From Acridotheres tristis (taxonomy: Eukaryota; Chordata; Aves; Passeriformes; Sturnidae): a stretch of DNA of 64,000 nucleotides. The stretch covers positions 1,675,616 to 1,739,615 of the forward strand of contig CM072919.1 in NCBI GenBank assembly GCA_037013685.1. The letters are read 5' to 3'. The position numbers and the translations under genes were made by a program. The notes beneath the pieces are model-generated. The model was not told the DNA's origin and did no database searches. It worked only from the letters and a program-made list of their open reading frames with translations. This document shows positions 51,936 through 64,000 of this stretch, in pieces (within the stretch, counting starts at the first letter, position 1; every line of letters starts with the position of its first letter).

Positions 51936-53595
51936 TCCCTGTGTTGGCCAACACCAGGATGGAGATGATGGTTTCTCCCCGAGGGAATCCAGCTGTTTCC
52001 AGATACTGAGAGTGTGAAGCTCCACAGTGCTGGACGTGTTTTCCCTGCCTGAACAACCCCCATTCCCTGTGCCCTCCACAGGGACCACGAGCAGGTTCTG
52101 GAATCTCTGGCTGCCCTGCTGTTGAATGGGGTTGAATGTGGCTGAACACGGCTCTGGGGCATGAAGGAATTTCTCCAGCTGGATCCTGTGGGAATTGGCT
52201 CAGGCTATCATCTGCCAGGCAGGCAATTCCAGCTCCTCTGGCAGCCTCAAGGGCTGGAGGAGATACTCAGGGCTGGGTTCTGGGCACTCCTGGCTGTTCC
52301 CACATCCCCAGGGGGGCTCTGAGATGGGGGGGACTGTGATGGAATGGGGCTGGCAGGAGGATTTTGGGGAGCTGTCAGTGCTGGAGGTAAGAACAGGCCT
52401 GGCACCCAGCCAGCATTATTAGTGTCTCACTTCCACAGGCAACAAATCCACCCACATCCTCCATGGAAGCAAAAACTGTTTGGAAACAAGACCTGTACCT
52501 GGCACAGGGATGCAGAGATGCTCTCCTGGTGCATCTCCCTGCACCCCATGGCTTTGGCAGGATGGGCAGCAGTGCCCAAGGGTCCACAGCTCCATTGTGA
52601 CCGTCCCCATCATCCTGTCCCTGCTCCTCATTCCAGCAGCAGCTCCTGGATCCTTGGATATGTGAGAGGGGTGGAGGTCACTGTGCCCTGCCTCACTCTG
52701 TGAATTATTTATCCAGCAGGAGACACCTTGGACTGGGAAACCTTTCCCAGCAGGGAGGAACACTGGGAATGGGTTTTCCAGGCCGTGCTGGGTGAGCTGG
52801 CCAGGGACTGAGTCCCCTGGGCCAAGCGTGGTCCAGCCTGCCTGGTGTCCTGTCCCTGCTCCAGCTCCGAGTCATGTGAAATTCAGGGTTGCCCTTGCTC
52901 TGCTCCAGTTTCTCTGCTCTGCCCTGGGGTAAATCCTGGACCACACCTTGGGGTCTTCCTGGGAAAGGCCTGAGCACAGGGTGGGGTTCTGCAGGACAGA
53001 GGATGCTCCCAGGGACCCCGAGCCCAGCTCCCAGCACAGGGTCCTGGCATGGGGCAGGTACCAGGGGGATTCAGCAGGGGAGAGACAGACTCGGCTCCCT
53101 CAGGACAATGCTCTCCCCTCCCAGCAGCCAAACCCCTGGAGCAGCCCCTGCCAGCCCCCAGCCTCACCTGCACCATCCGAGCATCCCACTGATATTCCAC
53201 TCAAGCATCCACCCCAGCATCCCTCAGAGGAGGGAGGAGCAAGAGCAGCTCGAGGCTCCAGGCTGGTGTGGCTTGTGCCACCTCACCTCTGCTGGCAGCT
53301 CCGGCCACCCCAGTGACCCCAACGTGTCTGTTATCCTCCTGTCACTCCGTGTTTGTGTCCCTGTCCCTGTCCCCAGCCTCCTCTGTGGGGAACAGCCAGG
53401 GCTGCAGGCAAAGGGAAGCTACTGCTGACTTTTGTGTTTTCCCATCGGCCCTGGTGGTGTCTTCCAAACAGATTAAACTTGGATGTCAACCCCAAGATCA
53501 GCTCATGGAGATACTGGGAGGCAGAAAAGGAGTTTTGGGGGGTTTTTCTGAGTCTGGGAAGCAGGTGGGAATTTAGTATGCCGGGGCTGGGGAGG
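51936..53595. other. intergenic, nothing recognised
   Basis: No supported exon, RNA gene or repeat. Confidence 0.4.
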
Positions 53596-53597
53596 CA

Positions 53598-53752
53598 CAG
53601 GTTGCCCAGAGAATTCCTGGACTCTGGAAGTGTCCAAAGCCAGGTTGGACGAAGCTTGGAGCACCCTGGGATGGCAGAAGGTGTCCCTGCCATGGCAGGG
53701 CTGGAATGGGATGATCCCTAATGTCCCTTCCAACCCAAACCATCCCGTGGTT
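53598..53752 (+). mobile_element. CR1 LINE 3' end fragment
   Basis: GGTTGCCCAGAGAATTCCTGG, TGGAAGTGTCCAAAGCCAGG, GTCCCTGCCATGGCAGGGCT and TGTCCCTTCCAACCCAAACC, in plus orientation. Confidence 0.82.
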
Positions 53753-54417
53753 AGTGGGGATCTCTCCTTGGCTCTCAAAGGTGCAGTGCTGGAGCTCTAT
53801 CAGGGGCCATGCTGGGTGTTGAAGGTGTTTGTGGGGAGCAGCACCTCTGCTCGGATCACAGGAGCCTGGGGGACACACTGGCCACGGGCTGGTGACACTG
53901 AGCTGTCCCTGCTCCCCCTCAGCGGGCCTGGGCCACCTCTGGGCTCTGCTCCCCTCATGAACAACATTCCCTCACTCAGCCCTGTCCCTTCCCATAAACA
54001 TCCCCAAGGCTTCAGCCACTGAAGCTCCTGGACCTCCTGGAGGCCCCCAAATGTCTCTCAGTGAGAGGAATAGAGGTGGGTGCTGAGGTGCATCCAACAC
54101 CCAAGGCAGCATCTCCGTGCTCCCCATGTCTGACAAGAGCTTCATTAAACTTTGGGAGCAACAACACTGTCACACCGCTGCTGTCATTAATCCTTGCTAA
54201 TTGTTTCTATAATTAAAAGCCCCATTGTGTCTTGTCTCTCCAACATGATTTATCAGATAGGGAGCACTCTTGCATGAATGATGCATGGCTGGTGGGAGGA
54301 CATCAGCTCGGGGCTGCCTGCATGGAGGGGAAATGCACGGGGGCTGCTGCCTCGCCCAGCCCTGTGTGCACCTCGGCCTGGATGAAATCCCCGTCCCTGA
54401 GACACCCCTTGGCTTCC

Positions 54418-54618
54418 TGGAGCTCAGGGAAAGGTTCTTCCCCCCGAGGGTGCTGGGCACTGCCCAGGCTCCCCAGGGAATGGTCCCGGCCCCAAGGCTG
54501 CCAGAGCTCCAGGAGCGTTTGGACAGCGCTCTCAGGGATGCTCAGGGTGGGATTGTTGGGGGGTCTGTGCAGGGACAGGGGCTGCACTGATCATCCCTCA
54601 GGGATCCAGCTCAGGAGC
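54418..54618 (+). mobile_element. CR1 LINE 3' end (young copy, 5'-truncated)
   Basis: GGAGCTCAGGGAAAGGTTCTT through GCACTGATCATCCCTCAGGG to ATCCAGCTCAGGAGCTTCC. Nearly identical to the other young copies. Confidence 0.85.
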
Positions 54619-55051
54619 TTCCATGACTGATCAACATCAGGAATGGGATTATTTCAATCCTTTGTGCAGAGCTCCTGGCCTTTGATCCTCAAGTGAGATC
54701 CAGCCAAGGACAGAACTGACTCCTGAGTGAAAGCAGCCAAAGAGGAGCCCCCTCCTTCCCTGGGAGCGTGGGAAGGCTGGGGTTCAGCAGATCACGCTCT
54801 GCCTCTGCTGGGAGCTGCATTAAACACCTGAAACCAGGTGGGAGGAGCTGCTCTTTGCTGGTGATGAACGAGGGGGTGCTTGGATTCCTTCCCTCTCTTG
54901 GAGACCCTGGAGCCTGTGAGGGGCCTGGCTGGCAAGTGCAGCAGGAGACTCAAACCAGGACAGTTCCATGGCTGGTGTGGGCACAAAGACTCCTTAGCTG
55001 GAGGCTGCTCCTGATAAAGCATTTTTGGTGACAAAGCTGGGATCTGGAAAT

Positions 55052-55120
55052 CACAGAATCTGAAAGGTTGGAAAGGTTCTTCTGAGATCATGGAGTCCAA
55101 CCACTGCCATGCCCACCTGT
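55052..55120 (-). mobile_element. CR1 LINE 3' terminal fragment
   Basis: ATCACAGAATCTGAAAGGTTG, then TTCTGAGATCATGGAGTCCAA and CCACTGCC, reading on the minus strand. Confidence 0.72.
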
Positions 55121-55533
55121 GTCACCAAATGTCACATCTCTGGCCACCTGCCAGCAGTCCCTGAGGTCGAGCAGTGCCCACTGAGCTCTGCAGGCATGGG
55201 GCAGGTGCTGGGAGCTCCTGGAAGCAGCAATGACATCGAGAGGGTGATGCTGAGCCAGCCAGGGTCCCTTGGGGACACAGCAGTGACCTGCAGCCTCTCC
55301 TGCCTCTCCACACTTCCTGGGTGTCCCACTCCCTGTGGGGACACAGCAGGAGCACGGGTCACCTGCTGTGGGCAGAGAAGCATCCACAGCTCTCAGGGAG
55401 GTCCCTGGGGAGAAGGGGGTGTCACAGGAAGGAGGGGACAGGTGACAATATACACTCCCACCCTTTTTGGTGCCCTGAACCAGCCACAGGTGCCTCTTCC
55501 CCCGCAGGCAGATGCAGGGCCAAGAAACTCAGT

Positions 55534-55815
55534 GCAGTCATGGAATGGTTTGGCTTGGAAGGGACTTTTAAGACCATCTTGTTCCACCCCTGCCATGGCA
55601 GGGACACCTTCCACTGTCCCAGGCTGCTCCAATCCCAATGTCCAGCCTGGCCTTGGGCACTGCCAGGGATCCAGGGGCAGCCACAGCTGCTCTGGGCACC
55701 CTGTGCCAGCCCTGCCCACCCTGCCAGGGAACAATTCCAATATCCCATCTAAACTTCCTCCCTTTCAGTTTAAAACCATTCCCCTGTCACTACATACTCT
55801 TATAAATAACCTTTC
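55534..55815 (-). mobile_element. CR1 LINE 3' end fragment
   Basis: Minus-strand CR1 from GTCATGGAATGGTTTGGCTT through CCCCTGCCATGGCAGGGACA to the TCTAAACTTCCTCCCTTTCAG and AACCATTCCCCTGTCACTAC blocks. The longest of the older-subfamily copies. Confidence 0.85.
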
Positions 55816-58800
55816 TCCAGACTGGCCCATCCTTGACCCCTGGGGGCTCCTCTGCACCCCCCACCTGAAGGCACCTCCAGGAGGTCACACATTGGCACCA
55901 GCAGCTCGACTCGATGGCACTGTCCTCATCCCTCCTTCCCTCTGTGGGGTGGGGACAGGAACCATCCATAGCTCCCAGGCTCTCCTGTCACCTCCCATTT
56001 TTCTAAGCTAATATATTGCAGCATCTTTAAATGAAATATGAACAAAATCAGTGAGTTTTGGGGAGTGCACGGCTGAGGATAATCAGACCTGAAAATGACT
56101 CTGCTTTGTGGGGTGAGTCACACCTAATGTATGTGCATATGAATGCTGCCCTTCCCAGCTGTGCTTCCAAGAGCTTTCACTGGGCTTGAGCTGGAAAGAC
56201 CCTGGGAGCCAGGCCCAGCTCAGCTCCCAGCTCTGCTCAACAGGACTTTTTGCAGAGGGGGTCTCACTGGATACCACTTTTCCCTTTTTTCCATCCCTTT
56301 TCCCTCACTTTTCCCGCAGTGTGACACACAATGAATCTCCAGGCCTCAGCTGGATGCCAGCCCAGCCGTGGCATCTGCTGTAGCACCAGTTCCTCCCTGC
56401 CACCCACCTGTGACCAACAGCTTGGAGACACCAACAAGGGCAGCAGCACAAATATGGGCTCAGAGCCTCTGGAAAACGTCAACATTCCCAGCACTCACCA
56501 ACCAAAAATATCTGGGCTGGGAATTGTGCATCTCTGAGGGGATGGTTCCATGTCCAGAGATGCTGGTGATGGCCAGAGAGCTCTGTCACTGCTGTCACCA
56601 TCTGCTCCCAGTTACACACCTGGCTGGAGCCCTCCTCTGGGGTAAAACCCTGCTTAGCTGGTCCAAGGCATCTCTGGGCTCCCAGATCCAGATAATCCAC
56701 AGGGAGAAGGCTCAACCCTGATGCAAATCCCTCCCTGGCATCTGCAAAACCCCAAAGGGCAACTCGAGACACGGGGCTGGTCCCTCCCTGCACATCCCTG
56801 AGTGGAGCAGAGCCAGCACCTGCCCTGTCCTCAGAAAGACACAAAGTCGCTCCCCAGGCACCCAGGTCTGGGCACCTCACCCTGAATCCGTGTTACCTTG
56901 GGAGATGAGCAGATGTGGGGACAGATGTTTGTCCCCTGCAGCTGTAAAACCTGCTGGGTTTGGGGCAGCTGGAGCTCCCCACGGGCTGGTACTGGGCTCT
57001 CTAGGGACACATCACAGCCTCCCTCATTCCTACCACTGTCACGAGGGAAGATAAAGCTGGCATTATCACTGAGAGCTGTCACCAGCTGCAGGCAGGAGCC
57101 TCACACAGGTGACAGCACCGGGAGGGGCTGGATCACCGCCGGAGGCTGAGCAGGACACACACACAGATCCCAAAGGAGAGCTCCCAAAGCTTTTGAGGAA
57201 TGGCAGAAGCACCTGCCTGCTCCTCCTGCTGGTGGCTCTACTGGTTTTACTGGGACCATGCCAGGCACAAGGGTTCCCACTCTCCTGCTTTGCTTTCCAC
57301 ACTGTGGGAGCAGTCGGGCACAGAAGGAGGGGCTGGAAGAGGCAGGGGCTGGGCTCAGGGGGTGCTCAGTGCCTGCCCACCCTGCTGGAACGGTGAATTC
57401 GAGGATTAATTCCTCCAGGAATAACGCCTGGAGGGGCAGGAGACTGAACAGGAAAAAGAAACACAGCAAAAAGTGTTGTGCTTTCACATTTCCCCAAAAC
57501 GGGAAAATTTTGTAATTAGAATCATGATACATAAAGATGATTTTGCTGCAAATAAACTGTTTGAATGCCTTTTTGCTAGGAAAGAAATTCCTGCTCTAAC
57601 ATTAGACGTCACAGCTAATATTTAACCTCACTATTTCCAGCGTGCTGGAGCTGCAGCTCAGCACGTCCTCCCTCCCCTCCCACCCCAGCAGTGACCTTGA
57701 AGGACGGACTGGAGCAGTCTGTCCTCTGCTCCTCATAGGAAAAAGCAAAACGCTCCTTCCAGCCCTGGGGCAGGCTTGGAATGGGGCTCCTGCCCCTCTC
57801 AATTACCGGCTTTGACAGCGGCAGCGATTGCTGCTCCCCCTGGCTGAGCACAGCCTGCCTAGTCCATCTCTCCAGCCTAGCTAGGCTCTGGCCAGGCACA
57901 GAGCCAGCAGCCCGAGGAGGAGATGCTGATGAGCCCCAGCCCCGGGGGACCCCCTGCCACCCCCTGTGCCACCCCCGGGACCCCCTGCCCTCCCTGCTGC
58001 CCACCCCAGGCCAAGGTAACCCACCCCCCCCTCCTAATTGGATTTGTTCAGGCTAATTATGATCGTTTTCGCCTCAATTAAGCCATTTGTTTCCCACGCA
58101 GCTGCCTGTGCACAGCTCTGAGCCCTTTGCAGGCTGCTTGGGCCACGTGTCCTCGGTGCTCCCCGGTGTCAGGGTCACCTTTGCTCATCCCTCAGGCTCC
58201 CTCCAGCTCCACACTCATCTCCTCACCCCCCAAACACGGCATTAACCCTTCCACTCCCCTCCCTCTCCCCATTCCCCCTCCTGCCCATCCTCCCACAGCC
58301 CCTGCCTCGCTCTTTGGTGGCCCTTGCTGAGGACATGGGGCTGGCCCTGGTGTCACCCTCAAAGCCACCAAGCAGACCCTGCAGGTCAGGAGGGCGCAGA
58401 GCTCAGGGCAGCATCCACATCCTGCAGGGTTCCCACCATCCCAGTGCCTCTGGTGTGCAGGAGGGGCAGGGAAATGGGCCCGGGGAGAAAGCTGAGCCTG
58501 GGGATTTCAGGGGGTGCAGAGAGGGGATCTGCTCCTCGGCAGGGACTGAGGGGAAGTGCCTTGGGTTGAAATACAGGATGTAACCAAAAGTCTGGATTCT
58601 ATCCCAGCTGTTAATCCAGCTGTTGCAGTGTTCTTTATCCTTTCCAAACCCATCCTCCCTCCAGGAGATCTCTCCTGTTCATGGACCACGGAGTCCCAGG
58701 CTAGGGCTGATAAAATTACATCATCCCATTAAATCCCACTAATTAACTGATAAAATTCCATCATCCCATTGGGAGATGCTCCAGCCAGGGGGAGGAGCCA

Positions 58801-61800
58801 ACCATTTCCTACCTGGATGAAAACTCAGATTTAGAACACCAATCCACTGGATTCCAGAGGAAAACCAGACCCTTCCACATCATCCCTGCAGCTTTGGAGG
58901 AAAAGTGCACCTTGTGCAGGAGCCCTGCTCCAGCAGAACCACATCTGTCACTGCAGGAGGATGCAGCCACCATGGAATGGGACTGCACCAAGCCCTGACT
59001 GACAGGGGCAGCTTGGATTCTCACTCTGGCAGCGTTTTGGGTTTGTTTTTTTTTGTAATACTGCATTTCTAGTTTAATTTTTCCTAGTAAAGAACTGTTA
59101 TTCCTATTCCCATATCTTTGCCTGAGAGCCCTTAATTTCAAAATTATAATAATTTGGAGGGAGGGGGTTTACATTCTCCATTTCAATGAGAGGCTCCTGC
59201 CTTTCTTAGCAGACACCTGTCCTTCAAACCAAGACAGGAAAGGTGAGGGGGATCAATATCTGAGCCTGGATCATCCCCAGGGCAGCAGAGGCTGAGCTGG
59301 GAACATCCCACAGCCTTTTCCTAGAAATGAAAATGCCAAGGAGGGCTCAGCGAATCCCCATCCAACCAGGATTCAATAACCTGCTCCATCAGGCTGCTCC
59401 TGGCACCTCCCAACACCAAACCAAGGGGGCTGCAGCCACCCTGTGTCCCCGGGCTCCATCTCCTCACACTGCAGGGAAAAACAGGCACAAAACCCCACAG
59501 GCCAGCAAGGAAGAGCAGGAACGAGGAGAGGGAGGGAGGGGATGCTCAGAGAGACTTCATGGATTGGGCAGGACAGACTCTCCACCCCTGCCCTGCTTCA
59601 GACTTGGAGAGGGACCAGAAGTCCCCAAAGCATCATACAGATCCCATCCCCCCACTGAACGGCCCCAAACATCCTTTTAGCCCCAAACCTGCATTTCTGG
59701 GATGTACCAGTCTCATCCTTCCACAAAGGGACGTGGCTCATGTGCACACAGCATTCTGAGCAGCTCACTGGTAATGTCCCTGAGGCCACCCCCAGCCAGT
59801 GCCACCCTCAGGCAGCCCCCAGGTGACTGGGCACCTCTCCAGGCTGAGCCTTCACCCCCTGAAGGGCCATCATCCCACTCCTCCTCCTCCTCACAAACAG
59901 GCACCACACACCTGCTGGGGCTGGACTCAGGGATGACCTTGGGATCAAACAGCTCTGCAGCTGCTTCTCCAAACCATTTACTTCCTCCCTGCTCAGCTGA
60001 GGAGGTCTCTTCTTCCTAAATCAGGGCTTAGGGTCTGGGGAGCTCTGGGTATGGCCAGAATTAATTTGCAGGTGAGCTCAGAGGCAGATGTAGGGCTGTT
60101 TCCTTCCTCACCACATTTAAAAATCATCATTCTGCTGCCTGACCCCCAGGCAAGGAACCAAACCTGCCCTTCATGCCCACATCCAGGGCTCCTAAAGCTC
60201 AGGAGCAAGAGGAATTGCCAGCCCAGATTCCAGAGAGAGCCCTTGCCCAGCTCTGTGAAGGATGTTTTATTAATTTCTGCAGCAGAGAAGGGGAGAGCTC
60301 TTGAACACAAACAAGGAGCACCTGAATTAATGCTGAGCCCAGAATAATATCCAGGAGCTGCAGGATCAGCTCCTTTATCAACCTTTAACAAAAAAAAATT
60401 CTTGCTGTTATTCAGCAGTAATGAAAGCAGAGCTATTATGGCTGCAGATAACACCAGGTATGAGGCACTGCAGCTTTATGAATCCTTGAGTTTCATGACT
60501 CAGGACTGTTAATGGTGCACAAATAACCAACCTGAGAGAAAAATGGCCCTGCCTGGCCCAAGCCGTGCCCCACTGGAGCAGAGGCACAAGGAACCAATGC
60601 TCTGGCCAGAGCTGTAAAGCCAATTTTAGAGGGCCAGGGATGAGTCCAAGGCAGAGGTGTCCTGACCCAGCCATAAGTTTAAAGTTCCAGAATTTCCTCC
60701 TTTAGGTGGTTCACTGGTCAGAGAAGGCTTTGGAAACACCAGTGTAACCCAGCAGGAACAGCCACAGCAGGGCACAAGGAAAAGCCACAGCAAGGCTGCT
60801 CTGAGAGACAGGACAACCTTTAATAAACCAAACATTAAGATTCCTGGTCCCAGCAGGGTCTGGGAGCTGGAACCCCTCACGTGCCTTCAAACTCCCTGGG
60901 ATTTTGAACTCCCACTCCTTCCTGCAGCCCACAGGGATTGGGACACAAGCACAACCTTGGGGCAGCTCAACTCCTCTGTCCCCTGAGGGTTTATCCTCCT
61001 TCAGAGGTGTTGGCTGTGGCATGGGGCAGGCACAGACACAATCACAGGCATTTCTAAGCTGGCCTGAGCCACCCTGGTTAACCCAAACTGAAGGCTCAGC
61101 TCCTCCAGCCCCACATCCCTGCTGGAGGGGGCCACGGTTCATTTTAGCACTTGGAGCATTGTCAGTCCCAGTGGATTGCCACACAAAGCCAGCTCCAGGC
61201 AGTGGTGTCAGACACAGCCTCCAGCCATGCCCTGAGCAGGGGATCCAACACCCCCTGAGCTGTTCCTGTTCCCTCACCCACACTTGGAGGAGTTGCTGCT
61301 CTTTGTAGCCTCAGATTTTGGGAGTCAATCCAGGCTACAGCTCCAGCACTGGGACAACCTCAGGTCTCTGCAGAGCTAAGGGTCACATTCAGGCATTTCC
61401 AGACCCCAAAACCCCTGTTTCCTCAGAGGAGCCTCCTCAGGATCCGTGTAGAGGGAGAAGGTTCTGTGCACAAATCCCGGATAAAGCAGACAAAATACAA
61501 ACTGAAAACCTCCAGGCGTTCACTGAACAACACGGCCTCTGTGTTAAACTCCTTGGTTTATTCCAGTAGTTTTGAGGATGCCAGAAGGGAAGGGGATTCC
61601 CTGGAGGCACCAGGAAGCCCAGGGCTATCCAGGGAGCAGCCTGGGTGCCCAAGCTCAGGGACTGCCCCATGGAAAGCCCCAGTGCTGCCCAGCCTCACTC
61701 TGCACCTTCAGTTCTCCCTCTCTCATCCCATTCCAGCATTCCCAGAGCCATCTCTTTCCCAGGAACCCCTCCCCAGGAGGGAGTAGAGGGAAAGATGCCC

Positions 61801-61860
61801 CTGGCAGCCCCAGACCCTGGAATGCCAGCTCCAGGTACTGACAGCCAATGGAGCCCAGTT
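55816..61860. other. intergenic up to the right-hand gene, nothing recognised
   Basis: Six kilobases without a supported exon, RNA gene or transposon. The stretch 58030-58110 (CCTAATTGGATTTG, GCTAATTATGATCG, CGCCTCAATTAAGCC) is rich in homeodomain-type motifs in a GC-rich setting and is a candidate conserved non-coding element. An AT-rich patch occurs near 59.04-59.16 kb. Confidence 0.4.
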
Positions 61861-61881
61861 CACATGAAAAAATAGGGTGAT

Positions 61882-61887
61882 TTTATT
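61882..61887 (-). terminator. polyadenylation signal of the right-hand gene
   Basis: TTTATT on the plus strand is AATAAA on the minus strand, 94 nt past the stop codon of the gene at 61.98-63.76 kb. This implies cleavage near 61.87 kb and a very short 3' UTR. Confidence 0.7.
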
Positions 61888-61980
61888 ATAAACCTCAGAA
61901 AAAGGAGACAAACAACATGAACACAGCATTTAACTGGACATCTTCCTCAGGAACACGGCTGTCCCAGGGAATGAGGCACT

Positions 61981-63762
61981 TTACAACCCCAGTTCATCCC
62001 AGCGGGACAAGTCAGGCGTCCTGGAAAACAGGAGATTTTCCCCTTAGCACTGCTGTCCTCACTGACACTGGGCACAAACCAATCCCCCACCTCCCTCCTC
62101 ACCCTCCACTTCCCTGCAAGCCAGACAGGGCAGCAGCTTCCTGGGAATTAGGAGGGCATCCAGCAGTGCTTTGGGACCAGAGCAGTGAGGGACCCCATGG
62201 AAGTTGTGTGTGGTGAAGAATTTCCTACAAATCCTCCCTATTTTCTACTGCAAAATATCTGGGCCAGAGAGTCACAAAGGGCTTGTGGCAACCTGCTGGC
62301 AGCAGCCCTGGCTCAGAGGTGCCACAAGCTGGCACACACTGGTGACTGGAGCCCCTCCAATGCTTTCCCTCGGCAGGAGAGCTCTGGGACAAAGGCTCAG
62401 AGCCTGGGGACATCCAGGGCACTTGTGACACCTCCCCTGCTGGCACTCAGAGGGTGGGATTGTCCCAAGGGTCCTTACCTCACCGTGGCAGAAGTTGGGG
62501 TGTTACAGGTTGTGTCAGCCTCCTGCTTGCTGACATCCCCGCTGCTCTCACTGGCTAGTGGCCTCTGGGCATCACCACTGGCCACATCCAGAGCTTCTTC
62601 CCCACTGCTGGCCACAGCTGGAACCTCTGCTGCTGGCTCGGGGGGCAGCACGGAGCCCTGGGGGTTGTGTGACACAGAGACACAATCAGAGCAGCACAAA
62701 ATCCATAAGGGATTCATGGAATTCAGATCAGAGCGAGCCCAGAGTCCCTCCTCCCGCAGCCAGGGGCTGAGGTAAATCCTCCCAGGCCAGGATTGATGCA
62801 GTCCCCAGGACTGGAGCAGGAACACTCACCTGGACAGCTGAGGGCTCCAGCACAGCGACCTCACCCTGCTCCTCCAGCTCCAGGTCGGTGTCATTTTGGG
62901 ACTGGTACTCATCACTGTCTGACTCCACCTCCGAGGGCTGGGGGGGAAAGAGGCAAAGGGAGGCTCTGAGGAAGGGACAGGGTGGGGAAGGACACACCAG
63001 TCCTGTCCCAACAGCACTGGGAGCCACAGCCAAGGGTGACAGACACTGCTTTGCAGGGACAAGGGAAACCTCGACCAAAGGGAAACTCCAGGGATGAGTG
63101 GGGCACTCATCATGGGGTGATGGTCAAGTACTCCTTGGGCACCCTCAAAGAGGGAATAGGAAAGGAAACCTCTGCAGGCTCCTCCACAGGGACACTCCCA
63201 GAGCATCCCAGGCCCACACCGAGGCCAAAGCATCTTGGAATCGCTCAGCAGCCACAACATCTCACCTCATATGTGAGGTCTTCAGAGTCTTCTTCTGGCC
63301 AATCCCTCTCCAGCACCACAAACCAGGACTCCTGCTGCTCCAGAGCCACATCATCCCGCTTCCTCTTGCTGGCTTTGCTGGCTGGGTTGATGGGAGCCTC
63401 CCGGATCTCTGCAGGGATTCACAATCACCACACCCAGAACAAATACAGCGGCTTTCCCAGCTCCCTGCAGGAATTCCACGCTGTGTTCTTCCCGGCTGCA
63501 AAGCCTCCAGGTGCTCCAAGAGGCCCCAGCTCTTACCCTTGGACACGTTGCTCTGGCCCCAATCCATTGGGAGGTAGCCCAGGAAGTTCTGGATCCTGGT
63601 GGGGGTCACAAAGAGCAGAAGGCGCAGGAGTTTCCCCCGGCGCTTCCTGGCGAGGAGCCCGGGCCTGGGGAGGGGCTGAGATGGGGGGCAGAGTTTGCTC
63701 CTGATGGTGCCGACAGGGAACACCAATCCAATCCAGACAGATGCTTTCTGAAGGAGCTTCAG
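61981..63762 (-). CDS. unidentified gene, last five coding exons (5' end beyond window)
   Basis: Exons on the minus strand: 63762-63537, 63408-63266, 62937-62830, 62657-62479 and 62020-61981 (stop TAA). All borders are GT/AG with good polypyrimidine tracts and matching phases, giving 231 residues in one continuous frame. The first part is basic and hydrophobic (SVWIGLVFPVGTIRSKL, ARKRRGKLLRLLLFVTPT, NFLGYLPMDWG). Then comes a basic cluster ASKRKRDD that could be a nuclear signal, the aromatic/acidic segment SWFVVLERDWPEEDSEDLTYE, an acidic stretch EVESDSDEYQSQNDTDLELE, a Ser/Glu/Ala-rich low-complexity exon, and a conserved-looking C-terminus TPDLSRWDELGL. I do not recognise the family. Coding status is supported by phase consistency and the short 3' UTR. 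Earlier exons must lie past 64,000. No function is proposed. Confidence 0.78.
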
Positions 63763-64000
63763 CTGCAAAGAGAGATCCATCAGCACATGGGAGAATTTCC
63801 AGGTGTTCAAAGTCCTCAGGGAATGCCTTAAACTCTGCTCTGTCCCAGTGTGGAGCTGAGACTGGGACCAACTTCAGCCAAAACCTGATGGGTTGTACTT
63901 CATTCCCAAAACCCTCCCATTTCTACTGGCCCAGAGAGGGAGAGAAATGGGAATGCTGGAGCCACCAACAGCTGAAGGGGAGCAAGGCAAGGCCAAGGAG

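Noticed and set aside
55109..56011. 300-aa plus-strand frame
   Set aside because: Much of it is antisense to a CR1 element (55534-55815) and the rest has no recognisable domain.

Overview
The window is nuclear DNA from a bird, probably a passerine. It is GC-rich and dense in minisatellites, as expected of a microchromosome. It carries about twenty 3' ends of CR1 LINEs, the standard avian retrotransposon. Gene order OAZ1 - PEAK3 - LINGO3 matches human 19p13.3, which corresponds to avian chromosome 28. Genes are spliced and eukaryotic; there are no operons.

Left part (1-10.5 kb): after about 3.7 kb of non-coding DNA with one CR1 and a 40-bp minisatellite, a CpG-rich TATA/CCAAT promoter drives OAZ1 (+). 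OAZ1 is read from five exons and needs a +1 programmed ribosomal frameshift; the slippery stop and the downstream pseudoknot are both intact. PEAK3 (-) lies tail-to-tail with OAZ1. It encodes a pseudokinase scaffold with a GRB2-type YSN motif, a CRK-type proline motif and a 14-3-3-type motif. One PEAK3 intron holds a pure TGGGA array close to a 3' splice site. A 275-bp, almost identical copy of a PEAK3 intron/exon boundary sits upstream of the gene.

Middle (14.8-24 kb): a non-coding stretch contains a local 130-bp direct duplication and a ~915-bp GGAT-type satellite with higher-order periodicity. It is followed by LINGO3 (-), a single-coding-exon LRR-Ig membrane protein.

Right part (24-61.9 kb): almost no recognisable coding sequence. 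It holds CR1 copies, minisatellites, a T/G-rich C-depleted island (28.44-28.92 kb), an orphan CpG island with a convincing minus-strand first coding exon (43.7 kb), and a 109-bp-arm inverted repeat (48.45-48.76 kb). At the right edge (61.9-63.8 kb, -) are the last five exons of a gene I could not name, with an acidic/serine-rich C-terminal half.

OAZ1 controls polyamine levels through ornithine decarboxylase degradation. PEAK3 and LINGO3 act in signalling and the nervous system. The genes share conserved synteny, not a common pathway. I found no clearly novel multi-gene system. The best leads are the compositional island, the long inverted repeat, the unnamed gene and the orphan CpG promoter.
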